In this document: in pieces, positions 36,516-50,417 of the stretch
How positions within the stretch are numbered: the stretch's first letter is position 1
How the letters are laid out: each line of letters opens with the position of its first letter
NCBI RefSeq assembly: GCF_022682495.2
Contig: NC_071399.1
Location: 8,165,342 to 8,229,341, forward strand
Direction: 5' to 3'
DNA: 64,000 nt
Source: Desmodus rotundus
Lineage: Eukaryota; Chordata; Mammalia; Chiroptera; Phyllostomidae
Program-made: the position numbers and the translations under genes
The notes under the pieces: model-generated
Told to the model about the DNA's origin: nothing
Seen by the model: only the letters and a program-made list of their open reading frames with translations
Database searches by the model: none

Positions 36516-36528
36516 CCCCCCCCCCCCC
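36516..36528 (+). repeat. C13 homopolymer in intron 3
   Basis: Thirteen consecutive C, followed by gccccgc. Such runs are often misassembled, so the exact length is uncertain. Confidence 0.9.
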
Positions 36529-37052
36529 GCCCCGCAGAACTGGTACGACCTAATCCGAGTCCTCTAATCATAGTCCCTCCTTTTAGGTAGGTGCTGGTGA
36601 TTCAGCAGAGGGTTGACAGTTGAGACTATGTAGTGCCCGATGGTCACGTTTAGTGCCCTGAAGTGGCTCAGAGGTTAAGAAAGCAAAAGAGAGTCTACGC
36701 AGCTTCCCGTTTTTTCTCCTTTACTCTTCCTCCTCCTCAAAGGGCGACTCTGGCCCTCATTTTCTTTCTAAATTCTACTCCAGATTGGTGACTCTGAGAC
36801 GCAGAAATACTGTGGAGAGGTTGACGGTCCTCGTTTGCTGTGATTCCCAAGATTTTACAATATTTGTCATTTTAACAAGTATTCAGATATGATTATGTAC
36901 TTCACATGCTTATTTTAATTATGAAGAATTATAATCAGTTCTATTGTGATCATTTCACTGTATGTCTAGATAATTTGGGGACATAACACCCCAAAAATCA
37001 GAACTGGGAATCATTAATCTATCTGTCACGTATTAGGCCTTTCTCATCGTTG

Positions 37053-37082
<30 letters not shown>
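37053..37082 (+). repeat. (TCA)n microsatellite in intron 3
   Basis: Ten uninterrupted TCA units, continuing into imperfect ATT/GTC units. Confidence 0.95.
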
Positions 37083-37083
<1 letters not shown>

Positions 37084-40000
37084 TATTGTCATGTAACCAT
37101 TTTTCCAAGTTAACATGGGCAGACACCCAAAATCTAAACAGACTACAGAGCTGGCCCTCTGGCTAAAGTGAGTGAGAGACCAGGAGTCTCAGGTCTTTGC
37201 TGCCTGTCCCTTGAGGAGCCCTAGGGGACCTCAAGGAGCATGGCACTTGGTCTGAAAACTGCCAACCTATTAAATGGCTTTTCTAAGAAATAACTTTTCC
37301 TGCGTAATTTGCAAATCAAATCTTAACTTATTCACCAGTTATTTTGTTGTGTGTCCTTTCCTTTCTATTTCTTTTTTCTACGCTTTTTTCTCCTCTTGAA
37401 ATCCTTACAGGGGCTACCTTATAGGCTTGATTGAAGGTCTGTAATCGACAGTAGAAGTTCAAAACCATCGCTTAAGGAAGGTGTGGTTTATTTGCCTGTA
37501 CCTTATGCTCTGCTGTTTCATATTATGTAGGCTCTTCCCACCTAATGCTTTTCACCCTTCATGTTGCCCTTGGTCCCCAGACCTCCGCTGAGAGAAGACT
37601 TTAGTAGTCCAGAGATAGTTGCTAAGGAGACATTGAGAGTCCTTAATGGTTCCAACTCAAGAACCTACCGCTGCATAACATTGGAAGTTTTTTGTTTGTT
37701 TGGGGGAAAAGAAACAGAAATATTCATGAGAGAGTTGAACCAGTCTCTCCACAGGATATATTTTATCTCTAAATTTGGGGTTCAGAACACAGGGTATGAA
37801 TGGGATTATTTTTTGAAGTCAGTTTATTTGCATTTCTTGAAGCACCTTGTCACGGTAGAAGGTAAAGGTTACTCCGAGGAGACAGATTAGTTATGTGTCT
37901 GTCCACTCTCATTAGGCAGAATTTTCTCATAGGCATACATAGCTCACCCATAAATTCATGCATTTAGAGGATCTACGTAACAATTCCTTATCATACCCCC
38001 TTATTTAATGCATTTTCTATACCTATGTGTAAACTGTATTTTCTGTATACCTCTGAATTCACTAAGCTGCCTTTCTAACTAGTGCATGGGGAGAGTTTAC
38101 AAAGGAGAATACTTGAGTTGTAGGGAGTTTTACTGGCTAGCATGAGGAGTATTTTAGCCAAATGGCATCATCCCACTGACATCTCCCCACAGGTGTGAGA
38201 TACAGAAATCTTAAGTGGACCATTTATTCAGGTCTTTCAGTAAATAGTTCACTGACCAACTAAGATCCAACTTTTTAAAAAAAGACCAAAAATGGTGATC
38301 CCCACACTCTCAGCTTTCAATGCTGGCTCAGGAGTCATGTTCAGCCACATTTCTAAAATTCTTCAGTCCCGTTTTCGGGAAACCTAAAGGGTATTGAGAA
38401 GGGAAAAAAGGTAGACACGTAAGCTCTGCCACAGATCTAATATTGAAACTGAAATTTTTTGACATTAAAAGCCTGCTACAAAACTGGTGGATAAAGTTAG
38501 TATGAAAACCAGAGGGACCCGCGGCTGCCAGGGACGTGTGCTGTCCGTACCGTGTGATGGTGTGAAGCCAGGGGCCACGTGAAACACACGAACCACGGGG
38601 CAGTCGGGTTCAGGTCTTCTGCCTATGAAACCCCAAGGTCTTACTTTTAAGGCGGTACTCCATTAGCTCTCTCCTTTAAAAAGTACGAACGTTTAAATTT
38701 GTGGGATATTTTTCCTGCTCACACTCCATCTGCGTTAACTTTTTCATCCTTATGCCCAGAGCCCTCACTGTGCATGTCACGCCCTGCACTCGTGATTACA
38801 GCTATCATGAAGTGCATCCTTTGGAGAAACTGGAGCCCTGTATCCAGTTACCACGGTGACTATGTGGGCCATGGCAGAGAGGCGTCCGGGCGCATAGACA
38901 GGTACCAGCACAGACCGCCCTTCGCAGCGATGTGTGTCTGTATGTAGTGCCTTGCACAGCGTCTGGCAGTCAGCAGGAACATGTTGAGCCCATGCCTTAA
39001 AGGCTGGTGTAAAAGTGGGTTCCTTGGATCTTCCAGTGTGTTTTCCCATAGAAAAGATGGCGTTAGTAATGTGTAGATTCCCAAACCAACCCACAGCGGC
39101 TACCTGCTTCACGACATGCTGGCTATCGAACAGAAATAATTTACATTTGTCTACCTGTTCCATGTACAAATTCTTCATCGATGCATGGTTCTTCTTCACG
39201 GTCACTCTGTGAGTAGGTACATCAAGTAACCTTCCCAATTTTAAAAATGAGGGAGTTAAACACCAGAAGGGAGAGGTACTGTCAGGATTAGGAATGAAAC
39301 TGAAGGAACATCTCATGGAATCTCTGGGCCTGCACATTTGTCACCTTTTTTCCTTCCTTCACCTGACCTGTGCCTCCGTAATAGGGCCGGGAAGCCGCTG
39401 ATGATTTTGCTTAGGGAAGAGGTCAGGCAGGTAAGTAGGTAAGGCCAGTACTTCCCATGCCGTTATTGATGATGTGCTGAGTATTCTTCAGGTATGCCCA
39501 GGTTTACCAAAGGCATAGTGGAAGAACTCGACTTACTTTTAGAAAAGTGTTAACCTTCTGGAGGTACTCTCTGCCGTCAAGAAATGTCCGGTTGTCTTTT
39601 TGGTAGTCGATAAACACACTTTCTTTTGAACAATTAACTCTCAGCCCCTTGATGAGAAGCAAATTCAAGGCCACAAGGGGTTAGGATGGAAGAACCTGCT
39701 GGTAAGGGCTGCCAGGGTCCGGGGCGCAGACAAAAGTACCATCAGTTTTGGACGGGAATGAGGGGCAGTGAGGGTGTCCCCTATCGTACTTTGACCGGCA
39801 GACCAGCTTCGGCAGGCTCAGACCAGTTATGGGGACCAGCTCCCATCAAATATTTTATAAACCTTGAATCTATCCAATAGGATGGGTATTTTGAACAGCA
39901 AGGGTTTCTTCAGACTGTCTGTAAGCTGGTAAGTTTCTTATTACCATTTTGAGGACCTTGAACATGAAACCCATTCAGCTCCTATCAATCAGGCCAAGTA

Positions 40001-40808
40001 ATCTTATTTCTGTTATTTCCCTACACATTTGAAATGTTAAATGTTCTAAGTCTCTTGGAGCAATAAAATAGATTTCAGTATTTCTAACTTAGGAAAATTA
40101 AGAGAAATCAAAATACTAAAGTCTTTAAGTCATCTCTACTCTATAAGAATCCTTTAAATTCCTACCAAAGGGTGTTGGGGGCGGGGTATGCGGATAATGT
40201 AAACTTCACAACTGCATGGGTAGCATCTAAGATTCCTCATCTGAAAATATAATGTGTGACATGTTATCACTAAAGGGTTAAAATTTGAAACAGAGGTGTG
40301 AAGGTGTTTAAAATAGGATTTTATTTCCATCAGTGTGGCAGATTAGCCAATGGCATGCTCAGAGTCCACCAAAGTCAAAATCTGCTACTCAAGAATGAAA
40401 ACAGAACCATTAGGGTGCAATCATTGGGTTTATTCGGGAGCAGTTATATCAGTGAAGTCCCAGCCTGAAATGAAATCATCCCATATGTGTATTTATGAGT
40501 ATGTTTAAAAACTGATGCAATAGCTGTAGACACATCAAATTTTGAAGTAGTTTGTTTCCTCGAGGAGAGGGGAGCCACTGGAAGGGTGCGAGCTGTGGAA
40601 AAACCCTTTCTTCAGGGCGCTGCCAGCTGGGTCTGTCACACAAGCTCCTGGAGCCACGTGTGACTAACCAGTAGGAGAGGGTCTGGGTGTGACGTTGTGA
40701 GCCAACAGAGCAAACCCATTACCTACATCATTTGCTCTTCCTCTGGAACTCACTCTCTAGTCATTTATGTTCCAAACAAAACAAAACACAACCTTTTTAC
40801 TCTTTTAG

Positions 40809-41004
40809 CACTCGGGAGAGCCTGGCTTCCAACACGTCAAGCATTGTCGAAAGTAACCGTCGGCAGAACCCCACCTTGAGCCCGGCCCACGGTGGAGCCG
40901 GCCCGGCCTTCAACTTCCGATCCAGTACGGACCCCCCGACCAACGATGCTGAGAAGTTACAGAAACCTTCCAACTGCTTGCAAGCTTCTGTGACTAGTGT
41001 GTGA
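40809..41004 (+). CDS. STOX2: STOX2 terminal coding exon 4
   Basis: The acceptor is pyrimidine-rich (tttttactcttttag) and the exon begins with the base that completes the Arg codon split at the end of exon 3. It encodes TRESLASNTSSIVESNRR and ends SNCLQASVTSV, followed by TGA at 41002-41004. The C-terminal SVTSV resembles a class I PDZ-binding tail (T-S-V), a suggestion from its shape only. Joined to exons 2 and 3 it gives 872 residues here. With about 55 residues expected from the unseen first exon, the total is about 927, close to the 926 I recall for human STOX2. The same exon runs directly into a long 3' UTR. Confidence 0.96.
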
Positions 41005-43361
41005 GAGTCGTCCTGCCTCCGATCTCCTGTCTCGTTCGATGCAGCCAAGTTTACGACACTGGGACTGATGTTTACATCTTCGGGAAGACAAGCATCTCAA
41101 CCACAGTTTTTGTGTTTACTTAAACTGTGCTGCTAAGTAGGCTAGAGCAAACCACAAAAGTCTTTCTTTCAGAGTATTGCTTCTCACATGTATGGCTCTG
41201 TAGCAACAGAATAGCAGTAGGGGTGATGTGTACACTTTTGCTTCACTAACTGTACCCGAGCACCCGTAGGAACGTCTAGACGCTGTCAGTGTGCTGCGCA
41301 CTTTCCATGTCCTGCAGTTTGCCAGTTCCACGTTTCGATGCCACAGGTGCGCGTAGCTCCCGGTCTGCGGGCAGATGGTGCCGCAGAACTGACTCTTGGC
41401 ACTTCCCCCAAAACACAACAGTAACAGCAAAACAACACTAAGCCACCACAAAATGTCCAGTGTAAGGGCCCACCGTGAGGGACGCCAGTACCACCCTGCC
41501 GAGAAGGGACCCCAGCCCTCTGTGTGTGAAGCGTTTAGGCACCTGTCATTTGTCACTGTGAGTGTGCGTGAAGCGGCTTTGCAGGCGCCCAGGGACGTGT
41601 GTCGGGAGGGCCGTGATGGCCGTGCTGGGAGTGTGTGTGTGCAGGAGTTTGTGTTTAAGGTCACAGGTGCTTGTCTGAGTTTGAACCTTCCGTCATCGCC
41701 CACAGGAATATAGGCCTTTGAATCTGAAGTGGATAAAAAGGAAGGGGTCCCCAGCCTGGCTGGGGCTCAGCGCTCAGTGATGGAAGAGGTAATGTGGACT
41801 TCTAAAAGGTGTTCATCAAAGATGTAAGGAACAGCGTTTCCTCTTTGGGATACTTATGATGATCCTAGCTTATGAGAATAGATACGATAATTAGTTTGTT
41901 TAAAAGCAAAATGTTCTTTGTGATACAAATGAAGAGTATGGCCTGGGGATGTTATTCTTTCTAATGGAAGGACATAAATCTATTTTATGTAGTTTTAAAT
42001 AGAATGCCTAAATTAGGCTATGGGAGATAATTTTTAGTGGTTAGAGGAAAGAGCAGATTTAGGGAGAGTTGAACTTCAGGCCTTTTATTCCTGGGAAGAT
42101 ATCTATAGAGAAAACTTTAACGTGAGTTTTGATCCGAAGTAGAGATGCGCCCATGTAACGAGCAACGGAATGTGGCCGTTCTGCAAGCCTGGTGTGTACT
42201 TCTAACCTGTCCTCCCCTAAAGTTGACCGTAATGACAATGATGCATACGTGAACTATGCCAGAGTAATGTTTACAGACACTTTGTAGCCAATTTCAAGAG
42301 GCATGTTTAGGTGGCTGTATGGTTATTAGCCCAACTTATTTCAAAATGGTTTGTTCGCATTTGGCTTTAGCTTACACAGTCACATTGAATACAAAGAAGC
42401 CAGTCAGTGGCAACGGGATGACAAACAAGCTTCAGCCTTCTAGGAAAGAGACTTTTCAAAGTCCCCTTGTTTTATTTTATGAGAACAGCAGAATAAATCT
42501 GGACAGAATGGAAAATTATTTGCAAAAGGGTTACCTAGGACACGAGTAGATGGTCTGACCAAAAGTTTATTTAGTTTAGCGTCATGTGATGTTTGGAGCC
42601 ATATACCATGAAATATAGATCCAAAAATAAATCTAAAATGTTCTTTCCTCAGATTTCAATCAATGGCATAAAATCTGTGGAACCCTTCTGCCCCCGCATT
42701 AGGCTCAGTCCTGGCAGTCTGTTTAAACAATGCAGTCGTATGCATTGGGTGCCCACTCACGCCTTATCGGACATTTGGAAGGCGCGTGGGAGACTGGACG
42801 TGTCGAGTTCAGGACAGGCTCATTTGGTGTGCTTAGAGTGAGACCTCAGCCCACTTCTTGGTAAACTCCCACACCACTAAAATGCATAAGTGAGCTGGTG
42901 TTCAATGTCATGCCTTATTTCCTCCAAGGCATGCCTTGATTGCTCAGAAATGCACTATTTGACTCACTGCTCAAATATGCCCAGATCTGCTTAAATATCT
43001 CTTAGATAACACATCTAAGAGACTATATACAGAGTCTGTTTCCTTGGGGAGTTGTATACCATACGGTTACTAAATTCTTCTGTCTAAATTCGTTTTTTTC
43101 CCCCAAAAACCTGCTCTCAAGTGTTTATCATGCTATCAGCTCATAAATAATATAACCATTGAAACAATCCATCAGCGTCTAGTTGATCCTCTGCAAGTAG
43201 CCATTATAATAATCAAATGCTGTGCGAACAGGAAAGGAAAGCATTACCTTTAGAAGCTTTAAAATATGAATTTATCAATATTTCACAAGAAGTAGGTTTA
43301 CAGACGTTATTCAAATGAAATGTGTACACTATTTGCCTGATGCTATTGGGCACATGATTTG

Positions 43362-43397
43362 GAAAAAAAAAAAAAAAGAAGAAGAAAGAAAAGAACT
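43362..43397 (+). repeat. A-rich tract in the STOX2 3' UTR
   Basis: A run of A followed by AAG and AAAG units. It resembles a retroelement tail but no body is recognised upstream. A similar tract lies at 44682-44714. Confidence 0.85.
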
Positions 43398-44819
43398 CCC
43401 TCAGACCAGCAGCCATTGGCATAGAAATAATGAACTTCAAAGATGATACAATGTAAGCAGATGTTCCATGTAGAAATAGCCTCGTCTGATCTATTTGGGA
43501 TTCCTGAATGGGGAAGGAGGGTGGCAGGAAGCGCACCACAAATGTCACCCAAGACGGTCTACTCAGTGACCGTCTCAGTCAGGTCACTCCGTGAGGTTCT
43601 CAGTGACTAAACACTCGGGCCACTCCTAGCTTTGCCAATATCCTTGTCCTCCAGTGAAAGGAGAGCTCCGTGCTACACGGATGCTTAGCTAGTCTTCACT
43701 GAGAGCGTATCACCTGAAAGGGTTACAGAATTGAATCTGGATGAATCTCTGTAGCGTTCAACTTTAAAGGGTCAACCCATCTGTCAGCATTTTGCACACT
43801 TATGTATTATTATGATACAGCATATTACTTTATGGTAATTTTTATTTTTACATATAACTACCTCCATAAATCTGATGAAGCGGCAGCAGTGCGTTGAAGT
43901 GTATTGTTCAGAAAAGCAAAGTTGAAAACTCGCGTGTCATTAGGCCACGGCGTTCTGTGTGTGTGTGTCAGTGACTGTCTGCGCGGACTCATGACTTCTT
44001 CATGGCCATGGTTTCCTTTGACGGCATTATTTCACCTTCAGATGTAAACCTGTCTCCCCTCTCCTGCCCACAAAGGCGCACTTGATTTTGTTATGAATGG
44101 TAGGAAGTTTAAATTTCTTGTCTCCCCCCTCCTCACCCCAGTTCCTGCTAAAAAGTTCCCCCTGGCGAAGAGCCAATGGATAAACATAACTTGGCGAGCT
44201 ATTGACTTCTCTAAAACTCTGATTTCAGTTCTAGATTCTCAGTAGCAGAAGACACACAAGAGATTTGGACTGCCACCTTTGAAGCACTTTGGTCCTCTCT
44301 GCCTCCACGCGCATGCCACCATATCAAACCACACTTCACTTCAGTGAGCAGAGCTGTGCTGTGCAGCCAACTTCTGTTACGTAGTTGGTCATCCATTCTG
44401 TATATTTTGCACATCTCAGGGGACCTTCACGAGCATGTGGAAAGGGGGGTGCTAGCAAATCGAGAAAATAAATTGGAGGGCTAAAAGGGGGCTAGCTGGA
44501 TAAAGAAAACAAACCATTGCTTCTCTGACTTTGGGAAACTCAAGTTCAGGAAGCAGAAATTGAAAGTTAATCTGGAGTAACACTGATCTGAACACCAGCT
44601 GTTCCCAAACCTCCCTTTTCCATAACCCAACCAGCATTTCTAAAATGCGATTTTCAATTACATTGCAGTCACCTTGGGAACCAAAAAAAAAAAAAGAAAG
44701 AAAAGAAAAGAAAACAACTCTTCAATGGAAACAAAAGCATTGTTCCTTTTTTTAGGTTGGCACAGCTTTGCAAAATTCTACCCAGGATAAACCACTTACC
44801 ACCACAAAGTGTACTTGAA

Positions 44820-44825
44820 AATAAA
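44820..44825 (+). terminator. Candidate proximal poly(A) signal in the STOX2 3' UTR
   Basis: A canonical AATAAA sits in the context gaAATAAAgttttt, with a T-rich run immediately downstream. Use here would shorten the UTR to about 3.8 kb. A second AATAAA is at 45178-45183. Confidence 0.35.
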
Positions 44826-46320
44826 GTTTTTAATTTCAATGATAGGCATATTGCTCACAATACAATAGTGATCATATTTTGAAAAGTCTCATCGTTTATA
44901 ATATGGGCAGCATTTAGAGCTTGATTAAAAACCAACAGCAACCTATAATGACTTTACAAGTTCATTTTGGGATCTCAAAGTGCTTCCAAAGCATTCAGAT
45001 TCACAACACCCATCAAGCAGGTCCTATTTGTAATCCCCATACTTGAAATGCATAAACAGAAGGAGTGACAAGATTACCCAGAACACAGCGGCAGCTATCA
45101 ACAATCTCTTTTCTATCTGTTTGATAGACCATCGTGAGAAATCACTCAGTACAATGCTATTTTTTCTGATGTGTGCTAATAAAGTCAAAGAAAACAAATA
45201 CAACTTTACACCTTTGTCCATTTTCATTCCAAAAGTTCAGGGTGTTTGGAATTTTACACGTCGGTACCCCTCACTGGATCGATTTAGGAAGTGGGAGGGC
45301 AGCACGTCCACTCACACGCCATGGTGGGCAGAGGAGATCTAGACCTACACCCTGTTTACAATTTCACATCGGGCTTCTGTGACCCCCGCGCTAAAACACC
45401 ATCTTTCAGGAACTTGACTACTCTTGGCAGTGGAAGGTGCTGAAACAGACATTTTCATGAATAACTGTCTCGAGTACTCTTCACAGTGCTTCTTAGCACG
45501 ACAGAAATTCAGTACCATTATCAAACCCTGCTCTGAGGAATCTGGGTTTCCGAGGGAGCCGATCTAGTTCTACGTATTTTCTTGAGTTAGGAGATAGAAG
45601 ATCCTCAATGGGGGTCTTCTCTCTTGCCACAGGCCAGCTGTAGGACCATCTGGCAGGCTGCTGGCAGGTGACCGTGGTCCCCAGCAGAAGTGACCCTTTC
45701 TTTCCCTCTCCCCAGCCCCCAGGCCTGTCCTGCCCATTGTCAAGACCTCCAGTACCCTTCTGTTCCTCAGTGACTCTCCCGTACACATTTAGTGCCAGGG
45801 AAGCAGGAACATGGGAGAAATTAATGCAAAAGCCATGGAAAACATTGTTTTTGCTTTGAGATGGTAAAATATGGGCAGGAAAGAGATTACCATCGATCTG
45901 ATCTTTGCCAAGTAAGATAAAAGAATCAGCTGTCACTCCGTCACTCTCCCAGAAGGGTTTACAGGATTAAGGAAACATCCAAGATTTTCCCGTAGATTTT
46001 TACATAGGAGATGTTTCATAAATTACGTATATGAAAAATTCGTTATTAAATGTCCTGGTGTGTTTGAAACAGACATCGGCATCTCCCAGGTTGAGTTCCT
46101 CTCGGCGTCTCTTGCAGCAGCCCCCATCCCAGAGAGCCCCCGGTGATGGTCCCCTGACACAAGACCCTGTGTGTTCACAGTCGTGTTGTCTGTGGCTCAC
46201 AGTTGCTGATTTGCAAGGTTCAGAATTCCACAAGGCTCAAAGGGGGGCTCAACCTCCTTCTTATGATTGTATATTATCAGTTACCAGGCTTTAAATTGCT
46301 CCTGTTGGCTTCAAATGCGA

Positions 46321-46349
46321 ACACACACACACACACACACACACACACA
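46321..46349 (+). repeat. (AC)n microsatellite in the STOX2 3' UTR
   Basis: An uninterrupted AC run of about 29 bases, likely length-polymorphic. Confidence 0.95.
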
Positions 46350-47350
46350 TCCTGCCAACAAGGGAAGGGGCTGCTTCCCAGGTGAGACAGTGATGACAGC
46401 AAGCCCGTGTAAGGCTAGAAGCTTGGCTGGTCCACATACCGCTGCCTACCTCCCTGTCCAAAGGTTGACCTTGGCACCCCGTTCCTTTGCTCCCACCCAA
46501 AAGAGGTACCAAATCCGAGATCTGAGATCTCCTCCAATATCAGTCCTCTGCAGTTCCAGGAAATGTATCATGAATGACATGCTCTGCAGCTCCTCGCCTT
46601 CCTGCCCTCCAAATCCTCCCCCTGCTCCCTGTCTCCCCACCTAGATACCGATACACCGCCGTGGTTTCCACACTGGAAGGGCGAAATAGTGTGTGGTATT
46701 GTGCACACGGGGTGGGTTAGCCCCAGAGCTAACCTCGGGTCGCCTTCCTATAAGTATTGACAGCTACAAATTAAGGTCCTTAGAGTAGTTGACATAGATA
46801 CTACTTTCTAGCAGAGAATTAAATTTCAGCGTTCAGTTTAAAGGGATCATAATTCTGCAGGTATCTTTCTCTGAGTGACTGAATGTGACTATCGCATTAG
46901 GGTACATGAATTAAGAAGTGCAAGTGGGATTTACTGTATGTTAGAACGGAGTTTTGCAGCCAAGACTGCCTTGAAAAAAATGTGTTTGCACTGAAAAAAA
47001 AAAAAATTTAAATTACTTGGTCTCTGGTTGCTGTAAAGGTCATCCAAGATGGATGTTCTGTTTATATTGTATAGTATTTCATATGAAATAATTACAGTTC
47101 ATGAAATGTCTTCCCTAATGTTACTGATTTATAACAGCACATTTGTAACATGGTTTTTATCGTGTCAGTGTGCCATATTGTAAATGATGGTTACTTGTCA
47201 TGCTTAGTATAATAACTTAAAAGAAAAAAAAAGCACAGGGATTTTTGTAAGTCTATATTTGAAAGTCCCTCCATATGGTAATATTGTGTTCATGTTGTTT
47301 ATGTAGTGTTGTGTGAAATATCCATTTTGGATTGTGTTACTTTTTAAGAT

Positions 47351-47356
47351 ATTAAA
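47351..47356 (+). terminator. STOX2: Probable distal poly(A) signal of STOX2
   Basis: ATTAAA is the commonest variant of the AATAAA hexamer. It closes an AT-rich, repeat-free block. A T/GT-rich stretch (ggattttttttggt) follows 35-50 nt downstream, where a CstF-binding element is expected. Cleavage would fall near 47370-47380. Confidence 0.6.
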
Positions 47357-49989
47357 TAACATTTGGTTATATGTCTAAGTGGATTTTTTTTGGTACCTGA
47401 GAGAGAACACTTCAGGTGAGATCAATTTATTTCTCTCCCCAGTTAACATGGTTTCATGACAAATTTTTAGTGCACAATCTTTATCAGCGCTTTTGAATGA
47501 AAACAACTAAAAATGGACATTTCTGATCAAAATCTTTTTTCCAGGAATGTTGAAAAAATCACGTTTTTAGCTAGTTCTTCACATTTAAAAGAGTGAGACT
47601 TAGAGATGCATATAATTAAACTTTCTGCATGCAATTAGAAAGGAACGGGGTTGGTTTTGGTTTTGTTTCATTCTGTTTTGTGAGCATTCACATCACAACT
47701 TCTATCCCCAAATAGGCGTGACCCCCTCTCCAGTAAACCTTCGGCGATACTGAGTCTTCTGAATTTATTGTATGTTCTTTTTACTCCTTGGGGGCGGCCA
47801 GTCTTTGGCCTGGGAGCATGGACTCCATGTTCTCCAAGCAAAAAGGACCTGCTGGAACGATTGAGCTAGGAAACAGCATTCTTAATCAGAAACAATGCGG
47901 AGCTCTCCCGTTGAGCCTGACTCTCTCGTAAAGGCAATCCCGCGAGCAGACTTCCCCAAACGGCTGTGAACGATGGCAGTGTCATTCGGACACGAGCGCA
48001 GAGCCCACGGCGACAGCTCTGGAGGCCAGGTCTTATTTTAGTTGAAAGAGTTTTGTCTCTCCATATTTCAAACTGCCTCCATACAGACACTCCAGTTTTC
48101 AAGAGTGACGTTAGGATGAGCAGGAATATTGAGGGCGTATTGTGCATTTTACGCTCGGACCACACGCTGCGCCGGTCCGGGGAGGGATCAGTGCATGTGC
48201 CTTCCAGAAAGATCCAGTCAACTAGACACAGAGACGGGATGGGGTGACTTAGGACGGGGATGGAAGGAAGGGCTCTGACTCCTTGGAAAGAATGGTCACA
48301 GTTCATAAAAATCTTTTCTTTCCAAAGGAAATGATATGGTTTTAACTTATTTTTCAGTGTTTAGAGTGGTGGGATTTTTTTTTTTCTTCCAGAATAACAA
48401 TCGAAGCAGAGAACTCAATATTTGCCCCCACCCTGTTCCAGCTGTGAAATCAAGAGCCACTGAATAATAAAAAGAACTTATTTGCCTGACCTTAAAAATT
48501 CATTTAACTGTGAAAGCTTATCCCTACTGAGGGAACACTTGGATTTCCTGATAGCCCCCCTCTCTGGGCTCAGTGGGTCCAGACTCTTCCTGTAAAGCAA
48601 ATAGTTAATCACGTGACACATGGGTTAAGTGTGTAATGCACTCACAGAGCACGCTGCATGCACCATGTAGGAATTTCAGGAAATTCAAGGCACCTGCTCT
48701 CAAGTTAGGCTGGGCAGGGTTTTTGGGGAATCTTAAAGGCGTTGCATGAGAAGTACGATGGGGAGCAGGAGAGGAAGATTCGATGCATTAGAGGAGACAA
48801 GAAGGGCCTGCAGGTCCAGGTTGGAGTGAAAAGGGTGGAATTGAGCAGGTGCTCATTGAAGAGGACAGTCTCTCCTCCTCAGGCAGGTCTAGGACTTTGA
48901 GGCTAGTGTCCAACGGAGTGAACGGCCTGCCCCTTGACCCGGCATGGGCTTGTCCTGGTGACCACCGAGACGGGTTAGTCAGGCAGCCTCCGGATGCTGT
49001 CAAACGTTCTTCCCGGGACATCTTCCTTCACATCCCCTTTCTTCTCTGCATTGTTAAGTTCTGTGCAGCATCATTCTTTTCTGTTACCTAGGGTATTTTT
49101 ACTTTACTCTTTTGTCTACATAAAACCAACGATTTTTGTTTGTTTGTTGTTACGCTGCCTGTTCTATTAATATTTGGACTTGTTCCTGGTCTCAGTTACA
49201 TATATATAATGACATAATATTGATTACCATATTATACATATTAATGATATAGGAATATGTAATATATAATTTGTATACACAGTAATTGTGTATCTAATTG
49301 CCATTGTTTTCAGTTCGTATTTATATTGCCCTCTTTGTACCCACAGCAGTATCTTCCTTCAGTCTGATTTCCTCTCGCCTTTGCGTTAGGAACCAAGAGC
49401 TGGGGGCTGGTGGTAGGCCCACCGCTCCTGGAGAGCTGGTATTCCCAGGCCCTTCCGCTGACAGAGCCAGGACATGCAAGTGAGTACACTGACCTGTGCA
49501 TACATGCGTGTCTGTCAGTATTTCCACAGGTAACATCGGCATCTCTAGTAAGCTCCGCATGAGTTCACACTGCTGTATCCCAAGCGAATCCATACCTCCT
49601 AGATGGTTCCAGCCTTCTCCCCCGTGCTCATCTGTAACCTCCCTCTCCAGCAGTGGGGAGCCTGGCTCCCGACACCTGCCACACACGTACCTGATTGTTC
49701 TCTTGCAGTATACATGTGTGGTGCTTCCTCCACTGTCATTTATAAAACTGCTCAGATAAATATGGACAAACGTGGAAGTGAAAAAAATGGAAAGTTTTCC
49801 CAACTTCTCCCAAGCAGGGCGCTTACTCCATGTGATGGAGCGGTGAAGACCATGAACTTGTTAGTGGACTTCTGTGGTCCTAAGTGGATTGTTCTAAAGA
49901 AGGTTAAGGTTCAGAGGGAAAGAGGTCACTAGTAACATTGCCTAATGTGACCTGCCCTCTTGTCACACTGTCGGCACTTGGAAAGCACT

Positions 49990-50240
49990 ATGTTGACTTC
50001 AAAGTAATGCACCGTATTTTTAGGGAGCCCCATTTTCTTCTCACCACTCCCCACCTTGGTACATCTACATGTTAGCCGGGTTTCAAGGCCCAGCTTAAAT
50101 GCCTTCCTTTCCCAAGGGCTTCTCTGGGCGCCCCTTTTCCACTTTCCTGCCCTGACCCAGTAGGGTCTCTGTACTCCCCTCACCCCTGTTGTTTCCAACT
50201 GTGTTCGCCATTTTTGTCTTCAAGTCAAGAGTGCAGACTC
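49990..50240 (+). repeat. L2-like LINE fragment
   Basis: The phrases tcaaggcccagcttaaatgc and cccaagggcttctctgggc are characteristic of the L2 3' UTR. It is diverged and non-coding. Confidence 0.5.
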
Positions 50241-50417
50241 CTCCTGCCCGAGACCATGACCCCAGCTAAACAATTTATGCCACTTCTGTTCTGTTGATTG
50301 GATTTCCTGGGGGCACTTCCTCCAGTCACTGTTTCAAATGGGCCTGGGTTGAAGGCCTCAAGCAGGATTTCAAACAGGTGGGGTCCTTCGCCTCCTTCTA
50401 ACCTAAGCAGCCGCCTA

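Larger units (their letters stand above)
35553..40808 (+). other. STOX2 intron 3
   Basis: A 5.3-kb phase-2 intron from GTAGGG to the acceptor at 40807-40808. It holds one Tigger2-like element (35999-36310), a C13 run (36516-36528) and an (ATC)n repeat (37053-37082). The rest (37100-40700) is unique sequence in which I see no gene. An in-frame TAG overlaps the donor, so retention of this intron would end the protein at once. Confidence 0.93.
41005..47375 (+). other. STOX2: STOX2 3' untranslated region (about 6.4 kb)
   Basis: Sequence after the stop contains no coding exon and almost no recognisable transposon, in contrast with the introns, as expected for a constrained UTR. It includes an (AC)n run at 46321-46349 and A-rich tracts at 43362-43397 and 44682-44714. 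Candidate proximal poly(A) hexamers AATAAA lie at 44820-44825 and 45178-45183. The AT-rich block 46860-47370 ends in ATTAAA (47351-47356) followed by a T/GT-rich stretch, the best candidate for the distal end. A long STOX2 UTR is known in other mammals. The exact cleavage site is inferred. Confidence 0.7.

Noticed and set aside
38777..39337. 186-codon minus-strand ORF in intron 3
   Set aside because: No recognised domain, mixed composition, and no splice or promoter context. It is within the size range expected by chance for a 64-kb window.
41116..41703. 195-codon minus-strand ORF in the 3' UTR
   Set aside because: Antisense to constrained UTR sequence and unrecognisable as a protein. A hydrophobic patch (WWLSVVLLLLLCFGG) comes from a GTT/GCT-rich stretch. 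Most likely chance.
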